Positions 17,040 to 25,703 of a stretch of 64,000 nucleotides of DNA are shown piece after piece (position 1 is the stretch's first letter; each line of letters starts with the position of its first letter). The DNA comes from Bradyrhizobium sp. CSA112 (lineage in GTDB: Bacteria > Pseudomonadota > Alphaproteobacteria > Rhizobiales > Xanthobacteraceae). The position numbers and the translations under genes were made by a program. Below the pieces are notes generated by a model. It was not told the DNA's origin and searched no databases. It saw nothing but the letters and a program-made list of their open reading frames with translations. The DNA lies in the NCBI RefSeq assembly GCF_029051645.1, contig NZ_JAACFS010000019.1:62001-126000 (forward strand), given 5' to 3'.

Positions 17040-18749
17040 TCACGCAGCGCGGATGTTGCCGAGGAATTTGCCGGTTTCGGTCTCGAGCTGCTCGGATTGC
17101 GAGGTGAGCTGCGCTGCGGCGTTCAAGACGAGAGTGGCGGCAGCGTCGACCTTGCTCGACGCTTCGCGTACGCCCGTGATGTTCTGCATCACCTCCTGAG
17201 CGCCTTGTGCCGCCTGCTGCACGCTGCGGGCAATCTCGTTGGTCGCAGCGCCCTGCTCCTCGACAGCGGCCGCAATGGAGCCGGTGATCTCGTTCATCTG
17301 GCCGATGGTCGTGCCGATCTCGCGGATTGCGTTGACCGTCGAGCCGGTCGCATCGCGAATTTCCTGGATCTGGCTGGTAATTTCGTCGGTAGCCTTGGCG
17401 GTCTGCGACGACAGCGCCTTGACCTCGTTGGCCACGACGGCAAAACCCCTGCCGGCCTCGCCGGCCCGGGCGGCCTCGATGGTCGCGTTCAGGGCCAGCA
17501 GGTTGGTCTGTCCCGCGATGGTCTGGATCAGCGCCATGACCTCGCCGATTTTTTGCGAGGCCTCGACCAAGCGTCCGACCATGGCCTCGGTTCGGTTGGC
17601 CTGCCCGACCGCATTCTGGGCGATTGACGAAGACTGGGTGACCTGCCGCGCGATCTCCTGGATCGAGGACGACAGCTCCTCCGCCGAGGCCGCAACGGTC
17701 TGGACGTTCGACGCCGTCTGCTCGGCAGCGGCCGCGACCTTCGCGCTCTGATCCGTCGTTCCCACCGCGATCGTGGACATCGACGAAGCGGAATTCTGCA
17801 GCTCGTCGGCAGCGGTGGCGGTGCCCCGGATCACCCCGCCGATGCTGCGCTCGAATTCGTCGGCGATACGGGACAGATCCGTCCGCCGCTCGTCGGCCGA
17901 ACGCGTCTTCATCGCTTCCTGTTCGGTGCGGAGCCGCGTCGACTCGACCAAATGATCCCTAAAGACCTGCAGGCTGCGCGCAATCCGGCCGATTTCGTTG
18001 GTCCGGTCAATGAACGGAATCTCGGCCGCAAGATTGCCCTTGGCCAGTTCATCCATCGCCGAGCAGGTTTTATTGAGCGGGACGACCATGCCGCGGCCAA
18101 GCCAGAACGCCACGAATGCTGCGATGGCAAGGCCAGCAAGGCCGGCAATCCCGGCCCAGATCATCCGGCGAAGGACTACGGCATCGATATCGTCGACATA
18201 GGCCCCCGCCTGAAGCGCCAGAAGCTTGTCGCCCGCCCCAAAGGCCCCGACATAGGAGACCTTGCGCAGTTCGGCACCGCCGGCCGACCGGGGCGACAGA
18301 TATTCGACAAAGCCGCCGCCGGCGCGCGCCGTTCGCACGATGTCCTGAATCAACAGCTTGCCGCTCTTGTCCTTGAACTCCCAGCGGTTGACGTTGATGT
18401 ATTTGGGATTGGCGTGCACGTAAGTGACGCCGGCGTCGGCGCTTCCCGTGCCGTAGACGCCGATATAGTCGGAATATTCGCCCCAGCGCATGGCACTGAT
18501 CGAAGCAAAGGCCATCTGGCGCGCCTTATCCGGCTCGATCCTGCCGGCCTTGGCCTCGCCGTCATAGTGGGCGAGCATCTTCGTCGCGGCCTCGACCAGA
18601 TTGCGGACCGTGGTGCGCCGCTCGTCCAGCACCGTATCGCGCAACACCAGGATCTGCAGGGCAGAGACGGCAAACAGCACGATCGTCAGCGCCGCGATGA
18701 TCATCGCAAATCGTTGATAGACTGAGAGGTTACGCATGCCGCTGGTCAT
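17040..18749 (-). CDS. Methyl-accepting chemotaxis protein with single Cache domain
   Basis: About 569 residues. A first membrane helix (FAMIIAALTIVLFAVSALQI) is followed by a periplasmic sCache_2-like sensor (YSDYIGVYGTG, YVHANPKYINVNRWEFKD), a second helix (IWAGIAGLAGLAIAAFVAFW), a HAMP domain and a cytoplasmic signalling hairpin with the conserved tip QTNLLALNATIEAARAGEAG. It should report small-molecule ligands to CheA/CheW. The ATG at 18749 is chosen; one at 18737 is also possible. No che genes lie nearby. Confidence 0.92.
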   Translation of the reverse strand: MTSGMRNLSVYQRFAMIIAALTIVLFAVSALQILVLRDTVLDERRTTVRNLVEAATKMLAHYDGEAKAGRIEPDKARQMAFASISAMRWGEYSDYIGVYGTGSADAGVTYVHANPKYINVNRWEFKDKSGKLLIQDIVRTARAGGGFVEYLSPRSAGGAELRKVSYVGAFGAGDKLLALQAGAYVDDIDAVVLRRMIWAGIAGLAGLAIAAFVAFWLGRGMVVPLNKTCSAMDELAKGNLAAEIPFIDRTNEIGRIARSLQVFRDHLVESTRLRTEQEAMKTRSADERRTDLSRIADEFERSIGGVIRGTATAADELQNSASSMSTIAVGTTDQSAKVAAAAEQTASNVQTVAASAEELSSSIQEIARQVTQSSSIAQNAVGQANRTEAMVGRLVEASQKIGEVMALIQTIAGQTNLLALNATIEAARAGEAGRGFAVVANEVKALSSQTAKATDEITSQIQEIRDATGSTVNAIREIGTTIGQMNEITGSIAAAVEEQGAATNEIARSVQQAAQGAQEVMQNITGVREASSKVDAAATLVLNAAAQLTSQSEQLETETGKFLGNIRAA

Positions 18750-18951
18750 CCTGTTGGTTGATGACCAGTAGCAATACAACGTTAATCGACTGTTATCGGC
18801 GGGTTGCGCAGATGGCCCGCGACGTCCGATCGCGAGAATCGGCGCTTGAAATGACGGCGCTGCGGCGACACAATGGCGCACCTATCCTTCCAACATGACG
18901 CGCCAGATCGCCGCACCGTGCGGACGGCTTGCCGCGGTAAGAGTGACCATA

Positions 18952-19263
18952 ATGGCTGAAGCCGATCTCGACCTCGTCATCCGGCAAATCGCAAAGGCGC
19001 AGAACAAGAGCCTGATGGCCGCCGTCAAGAAACGGCGCGACCAGATCATGGCTCGCGCCGCCAAGGCCAAGGACCGGGAAACCCGGGACCAATTCCGGCT
19101 GATCGCCAAGAGCACGATGCTGCTCGGTGCGGCCGCGGCCAAGCGGCTGCAAAACTCGGCGGAGAACACCGCCGACAGCTACGCGCGGGCGATCAGGAGC
19201 GCGGCCGAGGAAGCGGCGGCGCAAAAACAGGCGAAAAAGCCGGCCAAGAAGAAAGAAGGCTAG
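18952..19263 (+). CDS. Hypothetical charged helical protein, 103 residues
   Basis: The protein (MAEADLDLVIRQIAKAQNK onward) is Ala/Lys/Arg rich and ends KKPAKKKEG, so it is likely all-helical and basic at the C terminus. No domain recognised. The ATG at 18952 has AAGAGTG upstream; an ATG at 18895 would add 19 residues. Its stop overlaps the stop of the convergent racemase-like gene by two bases. Confidence 0.65.
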   Translation: MAEADLDLVIRQIAKAQNKSLMAAVKKRRDQIMARAAKAKDRETRDQFRLIAKSTMLLGAAAAKRLQNSAENTADSYARAIRSAAEEAAAQKQAKKPAKKKEG

Positions 19264-19901
19264 CCCGGCGCAACGCCCAGCATTTTCTTCAGCTTCAACA
19301 CCGCGCTGTCGGGCGTGGTGAGCACCGGCCGTCCCGTCGCCTCGGCGACCTCGTCCGCCGCCGGCGCCATGCTGTACTGGGCGAGCGCGATCAGGTCGCA
19401 CTCGCGCAAGCTCCTTGACGCTTCGACGACCAGGCGATCGTGGGTGGCGCGGTCGCCGCGATCGAGCGCGGCCAGCGCGCCCTCGGCCAATTTCGGCACC
19501 AGCTCAATCGACGGCGGAAACTCCGGCGGCATCGAGGCCAGCGTCGGCGGGAACGTCGACAACAGACCGATCTTGCGGCCGCGGCCGGTCGCTTGCTCGA
19601 TCATCGCCTCATTGGGCTTGAGCACCGGCATCGGCGCGTGCGCCCGGGCAACCGCCTCGATGCAGGGGCCGAACGCCGAGCAGGTGAACAGGATCGCATC
19701 CGAACCGGTGCCGGCGGCATAGCGTCCAAGCCGGAGGAAACGCTCCGTCATGGCATCGGTAAGCCCGCCATCGCGCGCCAGATCGGCCGAAAGGCTGTCG
19801 TCGAGCAGGTTCATCAGCCGGGCTTCCGGCCAAAGCCTGGCGAACGAGGCTTCGATCGGCACAATCGAGTGTTTCAGGGCGTGGATCAGGGCAATGCGCA
19901 T
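19260..19901 (-). CDS. Asp/Glu/hydantoin racemase-family protein
   Basis: 213 residues. The first catalytic-cysteine region appears as AILFTCSAFGPCIEAVA, and KIGLLSTFPPTLASM and LAQYSMAPAADEVAEATG match the family's second half. The second active-site cysteine is replaced in LAQYSMAP (a Cys lies earlier in RECDLI), so racemase chemistry is uncertain. It follows the amino-acid binding protein gene by 58 bases on the same strand and probably closes that operon. Confidence 0.75.
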   Translation of the reverse strand: MRIALIHALKHSIVPIEASFARLWPEARLMNLLDDSLSADLARDGGLTDAMTERFLRLGRYAAGTGSDAILFTCSAFGPCIEAVARAHAPMPVLKPNEAMIEQATGRGRKIGLLSTFPPTLASMPPEFPPSIELVPKLAEGALAALDRGDRATHDRLVVEASRSLRECDLIALAQYSMAPAADEVAEATGRPVLTTPDSAVLKLKKMLGVAPG

Positions 19902-19959
19902 GCGCGTCAGTCTGGCTGCGGCGCGGCGAGTGTCAACCCGACGTGCCGCAGCGTAATTT

Positions 19960-20973
19960 TTACTTAAACGGCAGAGCGTACATCAGGCCGCCCTTGGCCC
20001 AGGTCGCGTTCAGACCGCGATCGAGCTTCAAGGGGCTTGCCTTGCCGACATTGCGCTCAAAAATCTCGCCGTAATTTCCGCCGGCCTTGATCGCCTGCAG
20101 CAGCCATTTGTTGCCGAGGCCGAGCCGCGATCCAAGCTCGCCGGACGTCCCTAGCAGCCGCTGGATGGCCGGTACGCTGCTGGACTTTGCCATCTCGTCG
20201 GCATTGGCGGCGGTGACGCCGAGTTCTTCGGCCTCGATCAGGCCATAGTGCAGCCAGGCGATGATGTCGGTCCAGACGTCGTCACCGTTGCGGGTGAACG
20301 GCCCAAGCGGCTCCTTGCTGATGGCCTGCGGCAGGACAACGTAATCCGCGGCGTTCGAAGCCGCTGTCGTCACCGCACCCGCAAGCGCGGAAGCGTCCTG
20401 GGTCATGGCATCGCAGCGCCCACCGAAGAATGTCTGGTACATGGTATCGATGCGATCGAACACCAGCGGCTTCCATTCGATCCCGTTGGCGCGGCCGTAA
20501 TCGCCGAGCGTGACCTCATGGGTTGTGCCCTGCGCGACGCAAACGGTGGCGCCGTTCAGGCCCTTCAGGTCCTTCACCCCGGCGTCGGCTCTCACGACAA
20601 AGCCCTGACCGTCATAGAAATTGACCGGGCCCTGGCGCAGCCCCAGCGTCACGCCGCGCAGATAGGTCTGGGTGGAATTGCGGTAGAGCACGTCGATCTC
20701 ACCGGATTGCAGCGCGGTGAAGCGGTTCTGCGCCGTCAGCGCGACATAGCGCACCTTGCTGGCGTCGCCCAGCACGCCGGCCGCCAGCCCGCGGCAGTAG
20801 TCGACATCGAGCCCCTTGTAATTGCCCTGGGAGTCCGGCGTGGAGAAGCCGGCAAAGCCGGCGCTCACGCCGCACACCAGCATGCCGCGCTGCTTGACGG
20901 TGTCGAGCGTTGCGGCCTGGGCGCTCCAGCATGACGCGGCGAGCAAGCCTGTAGCGATGACGATCCTCTTCAT
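19960..20973 (-). CDS. Amino acid ABC transporter substrate-binding protein (AapJ/BztA type)
   Basis: 337 residues with signal peptide RIVIATGLLAASCWSAQAA. The mature protein begins TLDTVKQRGMLVCGVSAG and carries GLDVDYCRGLAAGVLGD and NRFTALQSGEIDVLYRNST, diagnostic of the general L-amino-acid binding proteins. It works with the divergent permeases at 23314 and 24506. GGAGGAG lies just before the ATG at 20973. The gene follows the aminotransferase by 10 bases. Confidence 0.9.
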   Translation of the reverse strand: MKRIVIATGLLAASCWSAQAATLDTVKQRGMLVCGVSAGFAGFSTPDSQGNYKGLDVDYCRGLAAGVLGDASKVRYVALTAQNRFTALQSGEIDVLYRNSTQTYLRGVTLGLRQGPVNFYDGQGFVVRADAGVKDLKGLNGATVCVAQGTTHEVTLGDYGRANGIEWKPLVFDRIDTMYQTFFGGRCDAMTQDASALAGAVTTAASNAADYVVLPQAISKEPLGPFTRNGDDVWTDIIAWLHYGLIEAEELGVTAANADEMAKSSSVPAIQRLLGTSGELGSRLGLGNKWLLQAIKAGGNYGEIFERNVGKASPLKLDRGLNATWAKGGLMYALPFK

Positions 20974-20983
20974 TCTGCTCCTC

Positions 20984-22333
20984 CTAATGGCCCACACTCT
21001 TCAACGCGGCGTCGACTGCCTGGCCAAGCCTGTCGACGATCATGTCGATATCATCAGACGTCGCGATATAGGGCGGTGCGAGCAGGACGTGGTCGCCGCT
21101 GCGGCCGTCCACGCATCCGCCTGCGGGGTAACAGCCAAGGCCGCCTTCGAAGGCGATGGCCTTGATGCGCTGGTGAAGCTTGAGCGACGGATCGAACGGC
21201 GCGCGGGTGCCGCGATCGGCGACGAGCTCGATGGCCTGAAACAGGCCGCGGCCCCTGATATCGCCGACATGCCGGTGATTGCCGAAGCACTCGGTGAGCC
21301 GCCGCTCGAGCTGGCGGCCGAGATCCTTCACCCTGTCGAGCAATTGCTCGTCGTCGATCACGCGCTGCACCTCAAGCGCCGCCGCACAGGCCATCGGGTG
21401 CGCCATATAAGTATGACCGTGCTGGAACGCGCCCGAACCGTCCCGGATCGAATCGATGATGGATGCGCTGGCGAGCATGGCGCCGATCGGCTGGTAGCCG
21501 CCGCCCAGCCCCTTAGCGATCGCCTGGATGTCAGGCGCAATACCTTCCTGCTCCCAGGCGTGGCGTGTGCCGGTCCGGCCCATGCCGCACATCACCTCAT
21601 CGAGGATGAGGAGTGCGCCGTGCCGATCGCAGATGTCGCGGACGGCCCGGAAATATCCCTCCGGGGCAGGAACGCAGCCTGCGGTCGCGCCCACCACCGG
21701 CTCGGCAATGAACGCCGCTACATTGTCCGGGCCCAGACGCTGAAATTCCGCCTCCAGTTCAGCCGCCAGGCGAGCGACAAAACCCGCCTCGGATTCGAGG
21801 TCGCGCATTTCGTGATAGGCGAAGGCGGGTGTCACATGGCTGAACGCCGCCGACAGCAGCGGCGCATAGGGCTCGCGCCGCCACGCATTTCCGCCGGCGG
21901 CCAGCGCACCCAGCGTGTTGCCGTGATAGCTCTGGCGACGGGCGATGAAGCGCTGGCGTTGCGGCTGGCCGATCTCGATGAAGTATTGTCGCGCCAGCTT
22001 GATGCTGGCCTCGATCGCTTCCGATCCCCCGCTGACAAAATAGGCGTAAGCCAGACCGCCGGGTTCATGGCCTACGAGCTTTTCGGCCAGCGCTTCGGCC
22101 GCCTCCGACGTGAAGAAGCTGGTATGGGCATAGGCGAGTTGCGAGGCCTGCCGCGACATCGCCTCGAGCACGCGCGGATGCTGGTGGCCGAGGCAGGAAA
22201 GGGCAGCGCCGCCGGAAGCGTCCAAGATCCGCCGGCCATCCTCGGCAATCAGCCACACGCCGTCGCCACCGACGGCCTTGGGCGGCGTTTCACGCAGGCT
22301 TCGGTGCAGCACGCGGCTCTTGCCGGCTCCCAT
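20984..22333 (-). CDS. Class III PLP-dependent aminotransferase
   Basis: 449 residues. Features of class III enzymes are seen: GGAALSCLGHQHPRVLEAM, YFVSGGSEAIEASIKLA, RQSYHGNTLGALA, the metal-like ILDEVMCGMGRTG and the PLP-lysine region AIAKGLGGGYQPIGA. These enzymes move amino groups from omega-amino acids, diamines or similar donors to a keto acid. The ATG at 22333 lies 5 bases after the rpiR-type gene's stop, with AGAAAGG overlapping that stop. Cotranscribed with the binding protein, it probably degrades the imported substrate. Confidence 0.9.
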   Translation of the reverse strand: MGAGKSRVLHRSLRETPPKAVGGDGVWLIAEDGRRILDASGGAALSCLGHQHPRVLEAMSRQASQLAYAHTSFFTSEAAEALAEKLVGHEPGGLAYAYFVSGGSEAIEASIKLARQYFIEIGQPQRQRFIARRQSYHGNTLGALAAGGNAWRREPYAPLLSAAFSHVTPAFAYHEMRDLESEAGFVARLAAELEAEFQRLGPDNVAAFIAEPVVGATAGCVPAPEGYFRAVRDICDRHGALLILDEVMCGMGRTGTRHAWEQEGIAPDIQAIAKGLGGGYQPIGAMLASASIIDSIRDGSGAFQHGHTYMAHPMACAAALEVQRVIDDEQLLDRVKDLGRQLERRLTECFGNHRHVGDIRGRGLFQAIELVADRGTRAPFDPSLKLHQRIKAIAFEGGLGCYPAGGCVDGRSGDHVLLAPPYIATSDDIDMIVDRLGQAVDAALKSVGH

Positions 22334-22338
22334 GGCGG

Positions 22339-23214
22339 TCAACCTTTCTCGGCGACATATTGCGACATCGCAGCCAGCCGGCCTTCGGTCTCCTCAAGGC
22401 GCCGCTTTGCGGCCGCGCCGCCCAGCGTGAAGGTGACCGCCGCGAGCGACTGCGCGATGGCGACGGCGCCGGTCAGGCTCGGGAAGAATCCCGGCGACGA
22501 AGCCGCCTCAAAGAGCAGCAAATGATCAGCCCCTTCGGCCATCGGCGCCGTGAGCGTGTCGGCAATCGCAATCATCGTGGCGCCGGAATCATGTGCGGCG
22601 CGCGCCGACAGCACGCTTGCCCTCGAATAGGGCGCAAACCCGATGACCACTACGGCGTCGCCGCGGTGGAAAGCACCGAGATCCAGATCTTCGGGGCCGG
22701 AGCCGCCGACCAGATGCACCGCGTCGGGGCGGAATAGCCGAAGCTGATAGTTGAGCAGCTCCGCAACGCTGCGGCAGCTACGAAAGCCGGCGATCCAGAT
22801 CCGTCGCGCCGCGTTCAGGGCCTTCGCCGCGTTGGCCACGGAGCCGGGTGAAATACGCGCCAGACCGGCCGCCTCAGCCTCCAGCTTGGCAGCGACCAGC
22901 GATATGTCGGAGTCGGGACCTCCGCGCCGCCCTTTGGTTCGGCCCGAGAAGGGAGAGGGTTGCGCCGGCCGTCGCGCTTCGGTGAGCGCAGCCCGCAATT
23001 CATCCCACCCCGAATAGCCCAGCGCTTTCGCCAGCCTGGTGAAGGCGGCCGGATCGGCGCCGGCCTCGGCCGCCAGATCGCGCATCGAACGCGTCGTAGC
23101 ATCGTAATCGTTGGCGGCGACGAAGCGGCCGACCTGCTGCAGCCGCGAGGGCAGCGACGGCAAGGCGCTGCATAATTCGGAGAGCGGCGAGGATTTCGGC
23201 TGGGGCTGCGCCAT
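22339..23214 (-). CDS. RpiR-family transcriptional regulator
   Basis: 291 residues: an N-terminal HTH_6 domain (TRSMRDLAAEAGADPAAFTR, LAKALGYSGWDELR) and a C-terminal SIS domain (ARRIWIAGFRSCRSVAELL, GDAVVVIGFAPYSRASV). SIS domains bind phosphosugars, but RpiR relatives beside amino-acid genes sense other ligands. It heads the minus-strand operon. The ATG at 23214 is chosen because it sits beside the palindrome at 23224-23250, its likely own operator. Confidence 0.88.
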   Translation of the reverse strand: MAQPQPKSSPLSELCSALPSLPSRLQQVGRFVAANDYDATTRSMRDLAAEAGADPAAFTRLAKALGYSGWDELRAALTEARRPAQPSPFSGRTKGRRGGPDSDISLVAAKLEAEAAGLARISPGSVANAAKALNAARRIWIAGFRSCRSVAELLNYQLRLFRPDAVHLVGGSGPEDLDLGAFHRGDAVVVIGFAPYSRASVLSARAAHDSGATMIAIADTLTAPMAEGADHLLLFEAASSPGFFPSLTGAVAIAQSLAAVTFTLGGAAAKRRLEETEGRLAAMSQYVAEKG

Positions 23215-23223
23215 GAAACAAAC

Positions 23224-23250
23224 GTTGCACAAAACCATTTTTGGTGCAAC
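23224..23250. promoter_or_regulatory. Inverted repeat GTTGCAC-N13-GTGCAAC, probable RpiR operator
   Basis: A 7-bp perfect inverted repeat with A- and T-rich inner flanks lies 9 bases before the regulator's ATG and about 60 bases before the divergent permease start. This placement suits coordinated control of both arms of the locus. Confidence 0.6.
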
Positions 23251-23257
23251 ATTTGAA

Positions 23258-23276
23258 ATGCGCCTCCCAGGCGCAT
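23258..23276. promoter_or_regulatory. Perfect hairpin over an upstream ATG of the permease gene
   Basis: ATGCGCCT, loop CCC, then AGGCGCAT form an exact 8-bp stem. An in-frame ATG at 23275 lies in the right arm, which would hide it in RNA and argues for the GTG start at 23314. Confidence 0.4.
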
Positions 23277-23313
23277 GGCCGAAGATCGCTGTCGCCAGAA
23301 GGATCCTTGTGCT

Positions 23314-24501
23314 GTGACGACATCCACGCCCGGCCTTCCACGCCGCAGACGGCAGCGCTTCTCGCTGAATCGCCAGCAGCTTATCGGCCTTGCCTGGCAA
23401 ATCCTGGTGGTCGGCATCGCGGTCGCGATCGTTGGCTGGCTGTGGTCGAACGCCCTTCACAATCTGTCGGTACGCCGGATTTCGACCGGCTTCGCCTTTC
23501 TCGGTCGCGAGGCCGGGATGCCGATCGCAGACACCTGGCTCGCCTACAGCCCCAAGGACCCCTACGTCCGCGCCTTCATCGTGGGCATCGTCAACACGCT
23601 CCGTGTCGCGGTCATCGGCATCGTGCTGGCGACCGTGATCGGCACGCTGATCGGCATCGCGCGGCTGTCGTCGAACTGGCTGCTGTCGCGGCTTGCCGCG
23701 GTCTATGTCGAGCTGCTCCGTGACATTCCCCTGCTGCTGCAACTGCTGTTCTGGTACGTGCTGATGCAGGGCCTCCCGGCGGCGCGCGCCGCACGGAAGC
23801 CGATCGAGGGGGTTTTTCTTTCCAACCGGGGCCTGGTGCTTCCATCAGTTCCGATTGCGGAAGCAAACCTTTGGGTGATCGCAGCCGTGGTGGCCGGGCT
23901 GATCGCACTCTATCTGCTGCGGCGGCACCTGCTGGCGCGCCAAATGGCCGACGGCAAGGTGCGCCATCTCTGGCCTTACGCGCTGGCCTTGCTCGTCGGA
24001 CTGCCGGCGCTGGTGTCGTGGAGCCTCGGCGCGTCGTGGACCGTCACGATGCCAGAGCTGCGTGGGTTCAATTTCGTCGGCGGGCTGACGCTGGCGCCGG
24101 AATATTTCGCGCTGCTGATCGCGCTGGTCACCTATACGTCGGCCTTCATCGCCGAGATCGTACGCAGCGGTATCCAGGCCATTCCCCGGGGACAATGGGA
24201 TGCGGCCGCTGCCCTCGGCCTGCGCCGGCGCTTCGTGCTTCAACGCATCGTCCTGCCACAGGCGCTGCGCGTCATCATTCCGCCGATGACCAGCCAGTAT
24301 CTGAACCTCACCAAGAATTCCTCGCTTGCTGTCGCGGTCGGCTATCAGGATGTGGTGTCGATCGCGAACACGACGCTGAACCAGACCGGCCAGGCCATCG
24401 AAGCCATCGCGCTGATCATGATGGTGTTCCTGACGATCAGTCTCGGCATCAGTCTTTTCATGAACTGGTACAATGCACGCATCGCGCTGGTGGAGCGCTG
24501 A
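23314..24501 (+). CDS. Amino acid ABC transporter permease (AapQ type)
   Basis: 395 residues from a GTG at 23314, preceded by AGAAGGAT; an ATG at 23275 would add 13. Eight or so hydrophobic segments are visible, with the large periplasmic insert (FAFLGREAGMPIADTWLAYS) typical of AapQ/BztB. The cytoplasmic EAA loop reads AIPRGQWDAAAALGLR, where the ATPase would dock. It is followed 4 bases later by the second permease. No ATP-binding gene follows, so the ATPase must come from elsewhere. Confidence 0.9.
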   Translation: MTTSTPGLPRRRRQRFSLNRQQLIGLAWQILVVGIAVAIVGWLWSNALHNLSVRRISTGFAFLGREAGMPIADTWLAYSPKDPYVRAFIVGIVNTLRVAVIGIVLATVIGTLIGIARLSSNWLLSRLAAVYVELLRDIPLLLQLLFWYVLMQGLPAARAARKPIEGVFLSNRGLVLPSVPIAEANLWVIAAVVAGLIALYLLRRHLLARQMADGKVRHLWPYALALLVGLPALVSWSLGASWTVTMPELRGFNFVGGLTLAPEYFALLIALVTYTSAFIAEIVRSGIQAIPRGQWDAAAALGLRRRFVLQRIVLPQALRVIIPPMTSQYLNLTKNSSLAVAVGYQDVVSIANTTLNQTGQAIEAIALIMMVFLTISLGISLFMNWYNARIALVER

Positions 24502-24505
24502 TCCC

Positions 24506-25627
24506 ATGACGTCGATCACGGACGCGCCGGAAAGTCCGCTTCCATTCAACGGCGCGCGATCGCGCAAGACCCCCGCCCATCACGTCATCCGATGGCTGCG
24601 CGCGAACCTGTTCGCTTCGATCACCTCAAGCGTCATTTCCCTAGTCCTGATCGCGCTGCTCGCCAGGGCCTTCGTCAGCCTCGTGCAGTGGGGCTACTGG
24701 AATGCGATCTGGAGTGTGCCGAGCGACCAGACCGGCGCGTGCCGATCGATCCGCGGGCTCGGCGCCTGCTGGGCCGTGATTCCCGAAAAATACCGCTTCA
24801 TCCTGTTCGGCACCTATCCGTTCAGTGAGCAATGGCGGCCGGCACTGGCGACGCTGGTCTTCATCGCGCTGTTCTACGTGTCGAGCCGGCGCCGCTGGTG
24901 GCGGAAAGAACTGGTGGCGGTGTGGGCGGCCGCGCTGATCCTGATCGGCGTGCTGATGTGGGGCGGCATCGCCGGACTGACCTACGTGTCGCAGGACCGC
25001 TGGGGCGGCCTGCCGGTAACGCTGATCCTTGCCACCTTCGGCCTCGCCTTCGGCTTCCCGCTCGGGATTGTCGTGGCGCTGGGCCGGCGCTCCAAGCTCC
25101 CCGCGATCCGGTCGCTCTGCGTGCTCTACGTCGAACTGATCCGCGGCGTTCCCCTGATCAGCCTGTTGTTCATGGCGAGCGTGATGTTTCCGCTGTTCAT
25201 GCCCGACGGCGTCAACATCGATAAGTTGCTTCGGGCCCAGATCGCGTTCGTGCTGTACGCCGGCGCCTATCTCGCCGAAGTCATCCGCGGCGGCCTGCAG
25301 GCGATTCCGAGAGGCCAGCACGATGCCGCCGACGCGCTCGGCCTGTCCTACTGGAAGAAGAACGGCCTGATCATCCTGCCGCAGGCCATCCGCCACGTCA
25401 TCCCGCCGCTGGTCAACACGTTCATCGCCTTCTTCAAGGATACCAGCCTGGTGCTGATCATCGGCATCTTCGACCTGCTGACGACGGCAAAGACGTCGAT
25501 CATCGACCCCGCCTGGCAGCCCTTCAGTGTCGAGGTCTATATATTCGTCGGGCTGATCTACTTCGTCTTCTGCTTTGCCATGTCCCGGTATAGCCGGCAG
25601 CTTGAGGCGCAGGCACACCCGAACTGA
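24506..25627 (+). CDS. Amino acid ABC transporter permease (AapM type)
   Basis: 373 residues. An N-terminal helix precedes a periplasmic segment with paired cysteines (TGACRSIRGLGACWAVI), as in AapM/BztC. The EAA loop is AIPRGQHDAADALGLS and the last helices are IFVGLIYFVFCFAMS. It forms the membrane pore with the gene just upstream. An aapP-type ATPase normally follows, but here the convergent phosphodiesterase gene comes next. Confidence 0.9.
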   Translation: MTSITDAPESPLPFNGARSRKTPAHHVIRWLRANLFASITSSVISLVLIALLARAFVSLVQWGYWNAIWSVPSDQTGACRSIRGLGACWAVIPEKYRFILFGTYPFSEQWRPALATLVFIALFYVSSRRRWWRKELVAVWAAALILIGVLMWGGIAGLTYVSQDRWGGLPVTLILATFGLAFGFPLGIVVALGRRSKLPAIRSLCVLYVELIRGVPLISLLFMASVMFPLFMPDGVNIDKLLRAQIAFVLYAGAYLAEVIRGGLQAIPRGQHDAADALGLSYWKKNGLIILPQAIRHVIPPLVNTFIAFFKDTSLVLIIGIFDLLTTAKTSIIDPAWQPFSVEVYIFVGLIYFVFCFAMSRYSRQLEAQAHPN

Positions 25628-25703
25628 CGGCGGAGCTTAGCGCCGGCGTTGCCGGATCTTGAAAGACATGCGGTATGCATCCGCCAGCCAGGCGGGACCG
25701 GCG

